Assembly: GCA_027943335.1 (NCBI GenBank)
Contig: BSBK01006394.1
Coordinates: 62,001-126,000, forward strand
Source: Chamaecyparis obtusa
Lineage: Eukaryota > Streptophyta > Pinopsida > Cupressales > Cupressaceae
Direction of reading: 5' to 3'
Length of the DNA: 64,000 nucleotides
Below the pieces are notes generated by a model. It saw only the letters and a list, made by a program, of their open reading frames with translations. It was not told where the DNA came from and ran no database searches. Made by a program: the position numbers and the translations under genes. This document shows, one piece after another, positions 24,301-37,335 of this stretch; positions within the stretch are counted from its first letter, which is position 1; each line of letters opens with the position of its first letter.

Positions 24301-25692
24301 ATCTGCATTGATGTTCAATTATTTGATTCACATAGGAAACAACCACAATATAACAAAATATTGAGAATAAATATTAAGTAATAATAAATGTTTATTTAAA
24401 TATCAGTTCATTTGATTATTTATTTTTAAAAAATTAATTTAATTTTTTTATTTAATTTTATATCGAGTTTTAATGTTTTATGAATAAATTAAACTTTTTT
24501 CAATACTTTTGTGTTGATTAATTATTCAACTTCTTTTGTATTTAATGTGTGTAGAATTTGTATTTCTTTATTATTTGTTATTTACTTAAGAATTGTTCAT
24601 AACATGTTAATAATGAATTTGTGTAAAAAATGTGTTAAATCATTCAACAATGGTTTGTAATTTTTTTTAGGAGAATAATATTTCACACTATTTTCTAATG
24701 TTCTATTTTTCATCTTCAAAAAATAGGAACACAAGTGTAAGTATTAGAATGTGAGTATATGCATTTGTACATAGTGTTCTATATATTATAGTAAAATTAA
24801 AATGTTTCATTTATAACTATGATAATAGTTGGCTAATATTGTCTTCAAACAAGAAAGAAATATTGCATTATGAGTAAAATATGTATTTTTGGAAAGGCCC
24901 CAACTAGTGTACACAATCGACAATAAAATGTTCTAGTGATAGCTATACTAGAGAAACGATATAACATTAATATTTTTTAACAACACCAATACAAAAATGA
25001 AAAATGATCTAAAACAATAAAATAATCAATACCATGGAGAAATCAAGAGTTTTCCAAAGTGATGTAAACATCTCATTCCTTATGTAATGCTTTGAGGCTT
25101 TTGTTCATGCCAACAATGTCATCCTTGTCAACATCTTTCATTATACTAATCTTGCTTCCTCTAGTTCTTCAACAAGGAACATCATATACTTGAGTTGAAC
25201 TAATATATCATTTGCCTAAATCCACTAGTACCTTGAAGACAAGTTCATTTTGATTCATCCATTTCCTTCTTAAGAGATTTGATTCTAGCATTCTTTTTGG
25301 AAATCTCTAATCTCAAATTGCCAATCTCCTCCATAGCACTCAGATCTTCCATATGCAAGGTTTTTAGCTTACTTTTCTTAACTTTGATAAAAATCGTTAA
25401 AATGATTTTGCATTGTATCTCAATCTATTTACACATTTAATTTAATTTATATGTCAACAAGTTGGTGTTGAGAACCACAACTTCTTATGTTGAGGTTCAA
25501 GAGACCAACAAATTAAAAGGCTCATTTAGAGCACCACATAGACATCTACCTCTAGCCTATCATCTTCCACACTTGAATCTTCCTCCACAACCTACTTTCC
25601 CTTACCATTTGTATCCTTCTTGTTACACTCTCCTTTCTGGTATAATTTATCCATCATAGGAACCCAACCCTTCCTTTTTTTTCTTTTAGATT
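24301..25692 (-). other. AT-rich flank with a short coiled-coil-like fragment
   Basis: Most of the stretch holds no gene. On the minus strand near 25360-25250 there is MEDLSAMEEIGNLRLEISKK and then NARIKSLKKEMDES, an amphipathic charged helix. It has no flanking homology that I recognise, so I do not assign a function. Confidence 0.35.
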
Positions 25693-26185
25693 TGTAAGAA
25701 TTTGACTAAGGCAAAGAATAAATGACAAGATCTAGAAGCTCAAGAGATAGCACAAGAGAGACAAAATATGATATGATCAAATGATCAAATAATGAATAAT
25801 AGATTGAATGACTGATTACAATGTAGGAATGCCTCAATATAGAGGCAATGCATGATAACTAGAAGATATGCAAAATATAAGCTATCAACTGGACATGGTG
25901 GAATCACATGTCCACCAAAGGTGGATCATCCTCCATTGCACATGAAAGTATGAGAAACATTTGCAACAATGAGAGGATGATAATGTGATAAGAGCACTAA
26001 AGGTGGATCTCACACACAAAGAGGTATGTGATGACAACTATCACACCTAAAGTGGAAATTCTCCTAACCATGTGCTAGAATGAAATGCAAACTCCTAGGT
26101 GTCACAATGACAACTAATATGAAAATGCATTATCCTAAGTAAACTTAAGTAAAGTGTAATTAGTGAATATTTAATTACACCAACA
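25693..26185 (-). repeat. 3' LTR of the Gag-only element
   Basis: On the plus strand it begins TGTAAGAATTTG and ends TTACACCAACA. It is the same length as the other LTR and about 97% identical to it. Confidence 0.95.
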
Positions 26186-26197
26186 CCCCCCCCTTAA
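26186..26197 (-). other. Polypurine tract
   Basis: The minus strand reads CTTAAGGGGGGGG directly before the LTR start TGTTGGTG. This is the expected priming site for plus-strand DNA. Confidence 0.8.
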
Positions 26198-26821
26198 GTG
26201 CAACTTAGGAGAATGCACTTAAGATCACAATGCAAGATGGGTCACAGCTACTAGGCCATGTTAGGTACCCATGTACAAACTGCAAGAGCAATAGATAATG
26301 CAATCTCTCATAAAGTGGAGAAAGAGGGAAAACCTCATGGGAAAAACCCTCCCCCAAAAAGAGAGATGAATATAATAATATAATATGAGAGAGAAGACCT
26401 TATGTGAGGAAAATATCCCACCCATAAGATAGAAGAAGTGGAAGAGAGACCAAGTAGCCCTCCCTCAATGTAGAATGAACACCAATGGTAGATGCTCCAG
26501 GCTCGATGTAGAAACTTCTCCATGAGTGTAGATCAACATTCATCCCCTTAGGAAGAAATAAGACCAAAGGTGAATAGGTGAAGCCTCCTCCCCAATCTAT
26601 AGGAAGAAACCTCAAAATTTATGGAATCTCTGAAACCTGCTCAATTGTCCCCATGTCAAATCTGAAAGGTGCCTCCTCCAAATCATGTGTACTAGGCCAC
26701 TCTAGTGAAAATGAAAAATTAGGATCAACTGGGGATGAATGTAGAACATGTACCAAAGACCCAAGTGTCTCCTCTAAAGATAAAGTGACCTCCTCCAACT
26801 ATTGTATCAAAGTATCCACAA

Positions 26822-27500
26822 TCATGTCACCCTCAAAAGAATGATCAAGTAGAGATGAAGATAAGGGTCAGAATTCTCCCTCGCAACAACTGAATAAGGA
26901 TCATATTCAACAAAGAGAAGATGAATGTCATCAATAAAGTCTCCCAAACTTGAAATGTAGGACTCCACAAACAAACCTGTAATGTCTATCAAGTAGTCAT
27001 CCCTTGGAACCAAGTCTGGAAGACAATGAATATACTGCTGCATTCAAGCACCTGAACCCATGGTTGTGTGAATGCAAGCATCATTAGGAGCAAGAGTAGA
27101 AGTAGTCTCAATAGGAGGAGATGAAATGGAAGGCTCAAGAACTTGATCATGAGTGAGAATACCCATGTTCAAGTAGCCAAAACTCTCCTCAAAATATGAA
27201 TCATCACTATAATCATCATATGCTGAAGAACCACTATCATCAAGAGGAACAAAATCTATAAAGGAGTATAACTGAGAAGAGTGATCCACTATACCAGTAG
27301 CAATAACTACTCCACTCTCCAAGTCCTTGATGAAAATTGAATTAGGTGTAAATTCCAGTCTTCTTTGTAGCACCATTTGTGATTTGATATATAGATAGAA
27401 GGTTATTAGTCAAGTGTGGAACACACACCACATCATTGAAGTGTCCCTCCCTAACATCAATACTTCCTTTCCCAATCACATTCATGTAAGTGTGATTGCC
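26822..27500 (-). pseudogene. Protease-downstream spacer of the Gag-only element
   Basis: The minus strand reads GVVIATGIVDHSSQLYSFID, which matches the segment between protease and integrase in plant copia polyproteins. Before it lie NVIGKGSIDVREGHFND and VPHLTNNLLSI near 27480-27400. An acidic stretch (SAYDDYSDDSYFEESFG) follows, and the frame continues with a single stop to 26822. Where integrase should begin there is instead low-similarity acidic sequence, so the catalytic domains were replaced or lost before this copy was inserted. Confidence 0.65.
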
Positions 27501-27521
27501 CATCAAAATAGGTGGACCTTT

Positions 27522-28585
27522 TCAAGGCTCAAATGATGAAAACATGGACTGTGAAGAAGTCATATGATGAGAAGCCCCTGAATCTAGAAGCCATCTACCT
27601 GAATTAGGACTTGAACAAGCATACAAATCTTGTCCTTTTTTAGTGACAAATGCATGACCCTTTCCTTTATCTTTTTCTAAATCTGGTGAAGAAGAGGTTG
27701 AGGTAGACATCCTAGAAGGTAAATTGATGTTGTTCTTGACAAGAAGATTCTTTAATTCATTAATGTCCTTATAACAAAAGTGTTCTTCATGTCCATCCTT
27801 TTTGCAATATGCACAAACCACTTCTCCTTCTTTGAAGAGTCACCATTTTGAGGTGATGTAGAGGTGTCATGTTGTGTGGAAGTTGATGTTGTACCTTCTT
27901 GTTGAGACTTAGACTTCCAATTCTTCTTCTTCTTTTGACTTTGATTGCCTTAACTCTCATGATTAGCCACCAATGCCTTGGAAGTTGAAGACTTGAGAAT
28001 CCCCATACTCATCAATTTTTCTTGTTCTAAGACCAACATTTTTGAAAATGACTCAAGTGAAGGCTTAATGAAGGAACTACCCATGGTCAACTTATGAGTA
28101 TTGTAACTTGAAACAAAAGCTACATATTCAGGAGGAAGATGTTGCAACAAGTGACTAAGCAACTTTGCATCCTTCATGTGATTACCACAATCATCAAGTT
28201 GTTCTCTATAACCATTGACTTTGTTGAGATAATCTTGGATTGTGTCAAAGTTCTTGGGCTCTAATTTGAGGAGATTAGTCTCAATTTTGAATCCCATTTC
28301 TTCATCCACTTGACCAAATAATTCTACAAGTTTATCTCAAGCATCTCTAGCATTTTTTATGGTTTTTATGTGATACATGATAGCTTCAGAAATATTTTCT
28401 CTCAAGACTCCTAAAGCTTTAAAAAAATTTCATGACCAATTATCTATTGCAACAGTATCATCACCAGTAGGTTTTTTAATTGTACCATCCACATAAGGAT
28501 TTAAACCTCTAACCATTAACTTGCTCCATACATTATCTTTCCATGTAGCATAGTTATGTGGAGTTAATTTTGCAATAGAACCCAT
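27522..28585 (-). pseudogene. copia Gag and protease start
   Basis: I place the start at 28585 (MGSIAKLTPHNYATWKDNVW), which fits the Gag N-terminal motif; the frame is open further upstream without likeness. The UBN2-type Gag core runs through LDDCGNHMKDAKLLSHLLQH and LPPEYVAF. A zinc knuckle CAYCKKDGHEEHFC follows, and then the protease core WLLDSGASHHMT with its catalytic Asp intact. There are TGA stops near 28430 and 28330 and a frame change between 27950 and 27821, so this copy is inactive. The protein would package element RNA supplied with pol in trans. Confidence 0.88.
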
Positions 28586-29377
28586 GATGCAAAAATGAAA
28601 AGAGCACAAGAAAGAGTGAGACACCAACACACAAGACACCCCCCCAATTCACTCAATCAAAGAACCCCCCCAACATAGATGATTTTGGCACTTTATATAT
28701 AGTGCATGTACAATTGTCACTTGCCAAAATGAACCAAAGTGGACTTCTGATTTTGATGATTACAATAGAAAATATGAAGCTATGATAGACTCATACAATG
28801 AAGACACAAGACCACTCCACGATCTAATAAATTACAAGTGCCAAAAATAGGTCAAAATAGACCATATTCTAAAAGTAGTATGTCTACTCATAATTTTTCT
28901 GAACTGATACTAGATCTAGAAAGTAGACAAAAAATCATAAACTTTCAAAAAAAATAGCACCTGAAAATGTGTCCATATGAGCCTAAACAAAGCCTCTAAA
29001 GTTGTAAAAATAAGGATTTGCTATTTTTAGAAAATATCAGAAGCAAAGATCAGAAACCACCTATACCATTATGTAGATCATGAAATTATACCCCAAAACA
29101 AAAAAAAATTGCTCGAAAAAAGGAGTCCAAATGACTGAGATATCGCTGATTGAAAATCGCCTCTGAAATTATTTTTTCTGAATTGCCATTGTCGAACCTT
29201 GAAAATTCAAATGGCTCTAGATTTGGCTTCAAATGTTTGATTTGGATGAAACAAAATTTGATTTAGGGGTTTTTGGACCTCCTCAATGTGATTCCAACCT
29301 CTGATTTGCACCAGCAAGCTCCAACTTTGACCTGCAACAAAAATCTCTCCAAATAGGCTATATAATGAAACTCCTAT

Positions 29378-29390
29378 GGCTCTGATATCA
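29378..29390 (-). other. Primer binding site (Met-tRNA type)
   Basis: The minus strand reads TGATATCAGAGCC immediately after the 5' LTR. It differs at one base from the standard TGGTATCAGAGCC. Confidence 0.88.
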
Positions 29391-29883
29391 TGTAAGAATT
29401 TGCCTAGGGAAAAGAATAAATGCCAAGATCTAGAAGCTCAAGAGATAGCACAAGAGAGATAAAATATGATATGATCAAATGATCAAATAATGAATAATAG
29501 ATTGAATGATTGATTACAATGTATGAATGCCTCAATATAGAGGCAATGCATGATAACTAGAAGATATGCAAAATATAAGTTATCAACTAGACATGGTGGA
29601 ATCACATGTCCACCAAAGGTGGATCATCCTCCGTTGTACATGAAAGTATGAGAAACATGTGCAACAATGAGAGGATGATAATGTGATAAGAGCACTAAAG
29701 GTGGATCTCACACACAAAGAGGTATGTGATGACAACTATCACACCTAAAGTGGAAATTCTCCTAACCATGTGCTAAAATGAAATGCAAACTCCTAGGTGT
29801 CACAATGAAAACTAATATGAAAATGCATTATCCTAAGTAAACTTAAGTAAAGTGTAATTAGTGAATATTTAATTACACCAACA
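29391..29883 (-). repeat. 5' LTR of the Gag-only element
   Basis: This is the same 493-bp sequence as 25693-26185, with TG...CA ends and the AGATT duplication directly outside. Confidence 0.95.
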
Positions 29884-29888
29884 AGATT

Positions 29889-31195
29889 CCCTACTACAAG
29901 CATGACCCCCATACTACATTTTCTAAAATTCTTAAAATAAGATGGAAAAGGAACTGAGTAAGAGTATTTAGAAAAACCACATCATTATAAGAGAAAATGA
30001 TAAAATTCTAAATAGAGAGATATATATGGGTGGTCCCACAATAGTGAGTCCCACTTTTTGACCAACTTTGACACACAGTTCAACATTTTGAGAAAAAACT
30101 TCACTTTCGAACATCTGTTGTCGCAAAACTATTGAATTTGAGGATGATGTAAACTAGAGTCTTTTAGAATTTTTTTTCTAGTTTCTAAATTTTTCTTTTT
30201 TAAAAAAAAAAATCATTTAAATTCATTTTTCCTTCTCCTTCTAAAAGTGGTTTGCATGAAAAAACTATGTTTTTAAAGAGTTATTGTCACTTGCATCAAC
30301 ATAACTTTTTTTTAAAATATGATAATGATGTAATTCTTTTGAGACTATATTTTTAACTTCAATATCTAAAGCATGCAATTGGTTTTATTCATTTTGGATC
30401 AATAGTTCATAGTTTATTAAGTTTTAAAGTGACAGTAATTGTAATTTATACATATGGTCACTTGGATTGCTCTAACTTGATCTGTGTATATCGAAATTCT
30501 TTTTTTCTTTTTTTCATAAAAAGGTAACACAAATACGCTTTTCCTACATATTTTTTATTAAAAAAATTTATCATTTACTATTTTTCCCGAAGTCTTGAAG
30601 AGACAGGTTGTTGAATGACCAAACAACCTATGTTTAGTTAAAGTAATATTTAAAAGTGATAATGAACTCAATATGTATTAAAATTATATTCATTAGAAAG
30701 CTTGTTCCATATAGCATCGTTTGACATCATCTGTTTGAAAAAATCATCTTGTTTAGTCCTTGTTTCAGGCCCTGAAAGACCATTTTTTTTTTAAGTTTTG
30801 TTGTTTTCTAAGGGAAAAATTTTAGTTTTTTGTGCGAAGACCCCCTTCGCATGAAGACAATTGAGAGGCTTCATGCGAAGACCCTTCGCACAAAGCCTGT
30901 CAAGTGAAAATCCAAGCAGAAAGACAGCTGTCAAATTTTTTTCTTGGGTACTTCGCATGAAGTATATACTTCGAGTGAAGTCGGCTAGTAAAATTATTTT
31001 GTTTCTATTTTATATCGAATTGCAATTAATAAATTCGCATTTTCTATTATTGAAGGCATTTTTTGAAGGAGGATTGATATTTCTATTTTTTCAAAGGCAT
31101 AATTTTGGAGAGGAAAAATATTAGATTAAAGTATTTATTGAAGAAGAAATTTTTTGTTGATGGTCTTGTGTAAGACATTTTTTGAGATCGAAGAA
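29889..31195. other. AT-rich 5' flank of gene A with CTTCGCATGAAG cluster
   Basis: There is no convincing gene here. Near 30028 a GGGTGGTCCCAC word starts a distinct G/C-containing stretch in otherwise AT-rich DNA; it could be an element end. At 30845-30979 the 12-mer CTTCGCATGAAG occurs twice directly (30845, 30951), once as its reverse complement CTTCATGCGAAG (30869), and once degenerate (30968). The cluster lies 220-350 bp before the gene A start. Confidence 0.55.
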
Positions 31196-32022
31196 ATGAG
31201 GAACAAGAAGGGAAGACAAATTAAATCTTCTAGAAAAATGTCACCCGATACTGAACAAAGAAATCATGAAGCTACATTGACATATTATCATAAAACTAAA
31301 GAAGCTAAAAGACAAGCTAAAGTAGGAGGGTCAAGTCAAGTCAAAGAATTGCACATTGAAGAAGGGTCTGGATTACTCCCTATAGAAGCTCAAAAAATTG
31401 ATGTTGGAGAAGGGTCAACATCACGTGCTCCTACTGGTATGGATGAGCTTTTAAATTTAGCTCAAATTGTAAAGAAAAATATTAATTATAGAAACTTAGA
31501 TCATTTACTTACAATGGATGTGGACAATTTGAGATCACTTGCTAATGTTCAACCCTTAAGTCTTGCTAAGAAGAGATCAATGAATATGATAGGAAAATAA
31601 ATATTGGATAAATTTGATAATTTTGAAACACTTGAACAAGCTCAATTGCTTTCACTTATACTTATAAACAAAAAGTTGGAAGGGGCATTAAAATTATTGG
31701 GTATAGACACATCATCAAAGAAGAAAAAAGTTGTTGACATGCAAACTGATATGATTGAAAATCTTAAGAAAGGTTTGAACCAATTAAGGAAGTGATCTCA
31801 AACTATAGATAAGTCCATTACAAGAAAAGTTATGTTGACATCCATTGTAGGTAACACTATGGGACGAAAAAAAGAGATATCTTTAGTTCCATCTCAGTTT
31901 GGTTTTAATAGGAAAACAATATCATGATATGTTAATAGGAGAATACTTTTGGATGATAACACCTTCAAAGGCAATTGGGGAATCATGTGTAGAGCTCCTT
32001 GTTCTGATAGCATTAATGAAGG
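31196..32022 (+). pseudogene. Gene A, 5' part (split transposase-like gene)
   Basis: I start at the ATG at 31196 (MRNKKGRQIKSSRKMSPDTE). The following residues are strongly basic and then acidic, and an upstream in-frame ATG at 31154 is less charged. The frame runs to 32022 with three in-frame stops (31598 TAA, 31793 TGA, 31925 TGA) and no frameshift. The part before the break reads DNTFKGNWGIMCRAPCSDSI. The gypsy element is inserted after GAAGG. Removing it and one GAAGG copy joins this frame exactly to the one starting at 46095. I do not recognise a named domain in this half. It would be the N-terminal, possibly DNA-binding, part of the protein continued at 46090-48428. Confidence 0.75.
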
Positions 32023-35000
32023 TGTTGGTTCCTGGATAGGATTTTACACTCCATGAGATACCAATATACCCGTGATGGATATTAAGGAGAGGTTAGTTCA
32101 AAATGTGAGCAATCTATAGGTAATTGGACCAACTATAGGGACAAGACTGCCCTCTTCACTTCTGGCTCTACAAAACCAAGGTGGGTGCACCCGATCCAAT
32201 AGATTTAACTCTATCCCTTTCTAAATATTGGATCTTACAATAGATAATAGTGAGAAAGTACTAAGTAACAACCTATTACTCATTGACTCTCCATCACTGG
32301 GTAGGACAACGAATAAAGGTAAATAAAAGTAAAGACTGGTAATGATTTAATGTTTTAGGATCACAAGATTTGAATCACTCTCCTCAAAGAAAAGATAGGA
32401 AAATAGAGGCTAGTGCCTTATCAATTGGGAAAAACATCAGAAAATAAGATGAATACAATGGTGTCTAAGGAAGAAATGGTCTTTAGACATAAATATAAAA
32501 CTTCAACTCTTTCCTACTTATAAGAATCCTTTATGCAAATATAATAAACACATATCACACTCTAAGCAATATTTAATCCAATCCTAGATCAGAACTCAGG
32601 GAAAAGACACATACACATAAATCTCTAAAAGACTTATTGATTCATAGAATGAACATAAAGGAGAGGCAAAGATTTGAAATTTTTATTAAGCATAACCTTT
32701 CACCATTTGCATACAGTATACCCTGAATAGCAAGCTTGCAAGATAATAACAACAACCTGTGCTTCTTCTCTATTCTTTGATAAAAATGATACAAAATTTA
32801 CAATCCTTGACTGAGGGCTAGGGTTTCAGAATTTCTATCCTTTTAACTCCTAAACTCCCAATGCCTTAGAATGATCATGAAAAATCCCTTTATACAAGGG
32901 GATGCAACAAGCAATCGATCATTCTAGGGTTTACAAAACTTTAACCTAAGAGCTTCAACAACCTCACAATTTACAATAACTACACTGATCAGGTAGATGA
33001 GATATTTGTGAATGAGCCGCCCTACTCTATGTCTTCAATGCTATCGTCGGCTCTTCTCAATAAATTTGATTTCATATCTGATTGTCCACACTATAATGAA
33101 TGTTTCCTGCATCTTAAAAACCCTGATATTTTCTTGACATGACATCATAAGGAAACAAAATTAGATTTTTGCAGCAATTCATGTCTTCTACATCCTTTTC
33201 CAACTACAATTTGTCCTGAAGAAATCAATTCTAAACCACCGCTTTGTTTTATACAACTCACCACCTCAAAACCCTAGTAAAAAACTTTGTAGAAGATTTG
33301 AATTTGAATGAAAATGGTTACTGGCTCAAGTTTAAAATGTGACCATCGATTTAAGATATTCCTGACAGATCAAGTGGTTCTCATCAGTCTCCACAATAGT
33401 CATAAGATCCTTTGAAAAGTTTTCACCACATCACCAGTCTCTCAACCAATGAAAACTGAGCAAGTCAACATTGCGTAGCACATTGAACCCACTGAATATA
33501 TCATTTAAATCAGATGGTGGGTGTATGATTGCATAGCTTGGAAAGATTCCATCTGATCATGCACCAGTCATAGATCTAGAATCTACCATTCCTCTTGAAT
33601 ATTTCAGGCCCGCTGACACATCCTCGTCATCACCCAACTCAGCCAATAAGAATCCTACATGTTAGCAATACCAAGCAAATGGTCCCACAACTCTCAGCAA
33701 GCCTTTCTAACCCTTAGCCATTTAGCGAATACGTGACTGAAGGAAGTCTCCAAGTCATGAAACACATTTCCTAACTGCAATCTGGTCTGGCGATTCAATG
33801 AACACTACATTTTTTGAATCTCTTAATCTTCCCTTGACCCCTAGTTACATTTCGCAAACATGAGAAAACCATATTCACTAAGCTGCTAGATAATGTCTTA
33901 ACCCTTTATAGGAATCCTAGTTTACATTTGGTGAACTGGCGGCCAAAGACTATCTCCCATTCGCTAGAACATTAGGGTAGCACTAAACAACTCTAAGATT
34001 CTGCGAACATGCACATTCACCCATTCACTGGATACTTTATCCAAGACCCACACATGGGCCCGCCTTGCACCACCTATCAACATTTCATTCGCTATCACTT
34101 CTTGGTCACCCATGACACAGGACCCACCTAAAAAATGCACTATGCTTTACTGAAGATCAACGGCTGGCGTATGATCGCATAAAGTAGAAAGATTCTATGA
34201 GAACATACACCAACCATCAGATCCATCCCTCGATACTACTCACTAAATTCTGACATCGGTCCCACAAAGAACCAATGAAAAGCCACCATTTGTGCACACC
34301 TAGCAGTGAACCCGCTCTTACTTTTCTTTCTCAACACCGAAAAACCCGGACAACAGCCAGGTCATAACTTATTGCAGCTAATAGAAAGTGAACATGTCAG
34401 ACTAAGGTGGCACTTTATGGGCCACTTCACACTTTATTCCTTTAAGAGAATCAAATGGTCATCGCTATACCGTAGGCTTAAATTCCTTACATCTTTCATC
34501 AACGGTATAACAACAATCATCAGATCAATCTATCGTTTAATCTTTTTTTAAAAAAAATCCAACCCCATGGCCTGATATGTCACTTGTCTGTGCATCGAAT
34601 CATAGCATTCCACATTCAAAAATATGTGAGCCCTTTCTTGAAGTCCTTTTAAACCTTTTAGAGTCTCATCAACTACCACATCATTGTATTTTAACCAATC
34701 ATAAACATACATGTCAGAATGACATGGCAATTCAAGGCCCCACTTATTATTTCATTCACCATATAGCATCGGATGATTGTCATTATACCATGATGCTTAA
34801 AGGTTATTATCTTGGTCCAACGGTATAGCGACAACCATTGATGCAATCTCTTCTTTAAACACCAACATACCTCATTACTAGTTGGGCCCACTTGGACAGA
34901 TGTTGCCTCGTCGCTAAAGCGAATGTTAGACTTTCTAACACCGGGAAGTCTTGTGGTTAAATGACAGCCACAAGTTTTTAAAGAACAAACTATTGAGAAA

Positions 35001-35299
35001 ATTAACCTGAAACTTAGGCGTTATGAAGAAAATTTAATTAAAAGGTACCCCGATTCCAAAACCTAACTGCAAAACACAAAGAGTGGTAAATAAAAGGGGG
35101 TCAAAATTAACACATGCTTTATTAAGGGGATTAGTCAGCCGAAAAGGTAACATCAAAAGAGAACAAGGCTTAAGAATAATTAGGGCTTCCTCAAATGTAG
35201 GGTTTTTCAACATAAAACCTAACCCTTAGACCCCTAGAAAGGATTATTTTTTTCAAAAATACTAGCATGGAGCTGGACAAATTTATAGCAGTGATAATA
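32023..35299 (-). repeat. 3' LTR of the 14-kb gypsy element
   Basis: It starts TGTTGGTTCC on the plus strand and ends GATAATA, where the other copy has GATAACA; the terminal CA is mutated. Most short open frames inside are broken in one of the two LTR copies. Confidence 0.93.
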
Positions 35300-35499
35300 G
35301 TGGCTCATGGTTGGGGATGTGTATCTCCTATAGATACAATGAGAAACTAGAATCTCCTAGAGGAGTAGACTAGAACAAAAATTTGATAGAGAATAGGGAA
35401 CTATACACAAAACCTCTAAAATACAACTATACAGAGACTCAGAACTTCAAGAGAAATAAAGCTTTAAGAATTGACCATGAACTGGCAATTCCACAAGTT

Positions 35500-36819
35500 C
35501 TCTTGTTAGATTCTTCAAAATATAAGAACTTGCCCCTATTTTTCCTCAATGATATATGGGCCTAACCAGATGGGATCAAACTTCCCATGCTTCTCTTTGT
35601 CTTCTAGTCTTGCATTCCACATTAATACCATGTCACCATTTACAAAGCTCCTTTGAGTGGTCCTTTTGTCATACAAAACTTTGCACTGGGCCTGCAACTT
35701 CTCATTCTTATCATTTGCATCATTTCTTACCTCATTGAGTCGAATCAGATCATTCATTCTGATTGTCATATCTTCTTCCGCATCATCATCATATGCCTGA
35801 ATGAACTAGTACATCTATAGAAGATTATTTTGAGGTAATCTTGCATTGATTCCATATACTAAGTCAAAAGGGGCACACCCTATTGCCTTTTTTACTATAA
35901 CCCTGTCAACCCATAAGGCTTGTAGCAATTTGGAGTCCCAAGCCTTCTTGTTTTTATCCAAGATTCTCTTCAAAATTTTGACCAAACTCTTATTGCTAGA
36001 TTCCGCCTGGCCATTACCTTGTGGATGATAAGGAGATGAATAAGAGATTTTTATGCCATTTTCTTGATAGAAACCAACAAACTCCTCTGACCTAAAACAT
36101 AGTGCATTGTCAACCACCATGGTTTTTAGCCAACCAAATCTTGTCAAGATATTTTGCATCATAAAATATGTCACCACTTTGCTGGTTGCTCTTCTTGTAG
36201 GGATTGCCTCAACCCACTTAGTGAAATAGTCAGTTGCCACCAAAATGTAAGAATGTCCACCACTGGACTTATTAGGGATTTCACCAATGAAATCCATACC
36301 CCATTTCTAGAAAGGAGCTTGAATAGAAACAGGTTTGAGAGGTAAATTCCCACTTAATTTCAATTTCCCTGCAAATCTTTGACAAGGATCACACTTTTTG
36401 ACAAACTGATGGATATCTTTAAAAATTGAGGGCCACCAAAAACCTAACCTGATGATCTTGTGGGTTGTAGTCTTTGCCATGTAGTGTCCTCCATAAACTC
36501 CATTGTGCATTTCATTCATCAAAATTTGGGCTTTATCTTGATCTACACACCTAAGCAAAACACCTTCATTACTTCTCCACCATAGCTCACCATTTATAAT
36601 TACATATCTTAAAGAGTGGATCTTAATAGTTCTTTTCTTATTTTCATCCAATTCAGGGGGTAAAACCATCCTTTGAAAATAACTAACAATGCCCTTATAC
36701 CAGTCACAATAGTCCATGTTACATATATAAGGCCTTGGATCCTCCTCCAAAGCATTTATTTGGTTTGCATTTAGATTGCTTTGAGCCATCAACTTTGCTA
36801 GACCCAAACCTCTAACCAA
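35500..36819 (-). pseudogene. gypsy integrase
   Basis: The minus strand encodes the N-terminal zinc-binding part (HNGVYGGHYMAKTTTH, then KKCDPCQRF). The catalytic core follows: the first Asp in MDFIGEIP, the second in VVDNALCF, and Glu in NGQAESSNK. The C-terminal strand part reads GDMVLMWNARLED, then WLGPYIIEE. Integrase joins element DNA to the host chromosome. A TAG lies between QAPF and KWGMDF, where the family normally has Gln, and a frame change occurs near 35800. Apart from that the catalytic residues are present. Confidence 0.9.
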
Positions 36820-37335
36820 ATTTGTGATGTGGATGTCAATATTAAGCTCCTAAATTCTATTAATCCACCTACATCTTCTTCCTGAGACCTCCTGTTGGAC
36901 CAAGATATCCTTAACTGCAGCACTTGGAACATAGGCAACCACTGTGGCTCCCACCAGATAACATCTAAATGTTTTAATGGCATTTACCAAGGCATAAGCT
37001 TGTTTCTCAATGATATCATAGTTTAATTCTACTGCCTACAAGGTCTTTCTAAAAAAAGAAATAGGTTGTTCAAAACCTTCAGCATTTTTCTATAACAGCA
37101 CTGCAGCAATAGTATGGGCAGATGCAAAAGAAAAGATTTGCATAGGCTTGCTGTAATCTGGTGTCTTCAAGACTGGGGCATGCTTAATGGCCTTCTTAAT
37201 GTCATTAAAGGCCTGGAATGCTTCGACATTCCACTCCACCTTTGCTCCCTTCTTTAACATCCTTGATATGGGAATACTGATTTTTGCAAAGTTTGTAATA
37301 AAACTTCTTAAAAAATTGACCTATCCTAGAAAGGA
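36820..37335 (-). pseudogene. Degenerate gypsy RNase H (tether-like)
   Basis: This is the region directly after reverse transcriptase, where Ty3/gypsy RNase H lies. The reading is KKAIKHAPVLKTPDYSKPMQ, IFSFASAHTIAAVLL, EKQAYALVNAIKTFRCYL and ATVVAYVPSAAVKDIL. In active enzymes the first strand reads YTDAS and a later strand TDH; here both Asp positions are missing (SFAS and VPSAA), while the helix Glu remains. The fold outline persists but catalysis would not. TAG stops interrupt it at three places. This resembles the loss of activity in the retroviral connection domain after a second RNase H was gained. Confidence 0.75.

Larger units (their letters stand above)
25693..29883 (-). mobile_element. 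Complete Gag-only copia-type element (TR-GAG-like)
   Basis: The element has both LTRs (493 bp each), a 5-bp target duplication AGATT (25688-25692 and 29884-29888), a Met-tRNA primer site and a G-rich polypurine tract. The internal region of about 3.2 kb on the minus strand encodes copia Gag, a zinc knuckle, the protease active site and a spacer. There is no integrase, reverse transcriptase or RNase H. It therefore depended on proteins of an autonomous relative. By eye the LTRs differ at about 14 of 493 positions, so it is one of the younger insertions here. Confidence 0.92.

Noticed and set aside
30861..31124. 87-codon ORF upstream of gene A
   Set aside because: Its composition is AT-driven and hydrophobic. 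It overlaps the CTTCGCATGAAG cluster and is not in frame with gene A's charged start.
34548..34730. 60-codon ORF shared by both LTRs
   Set aside because: Both LTR copies keep it (also at 45338-45520), but the LTRs are similar anyway, the ORF is short, and no motif is visible.
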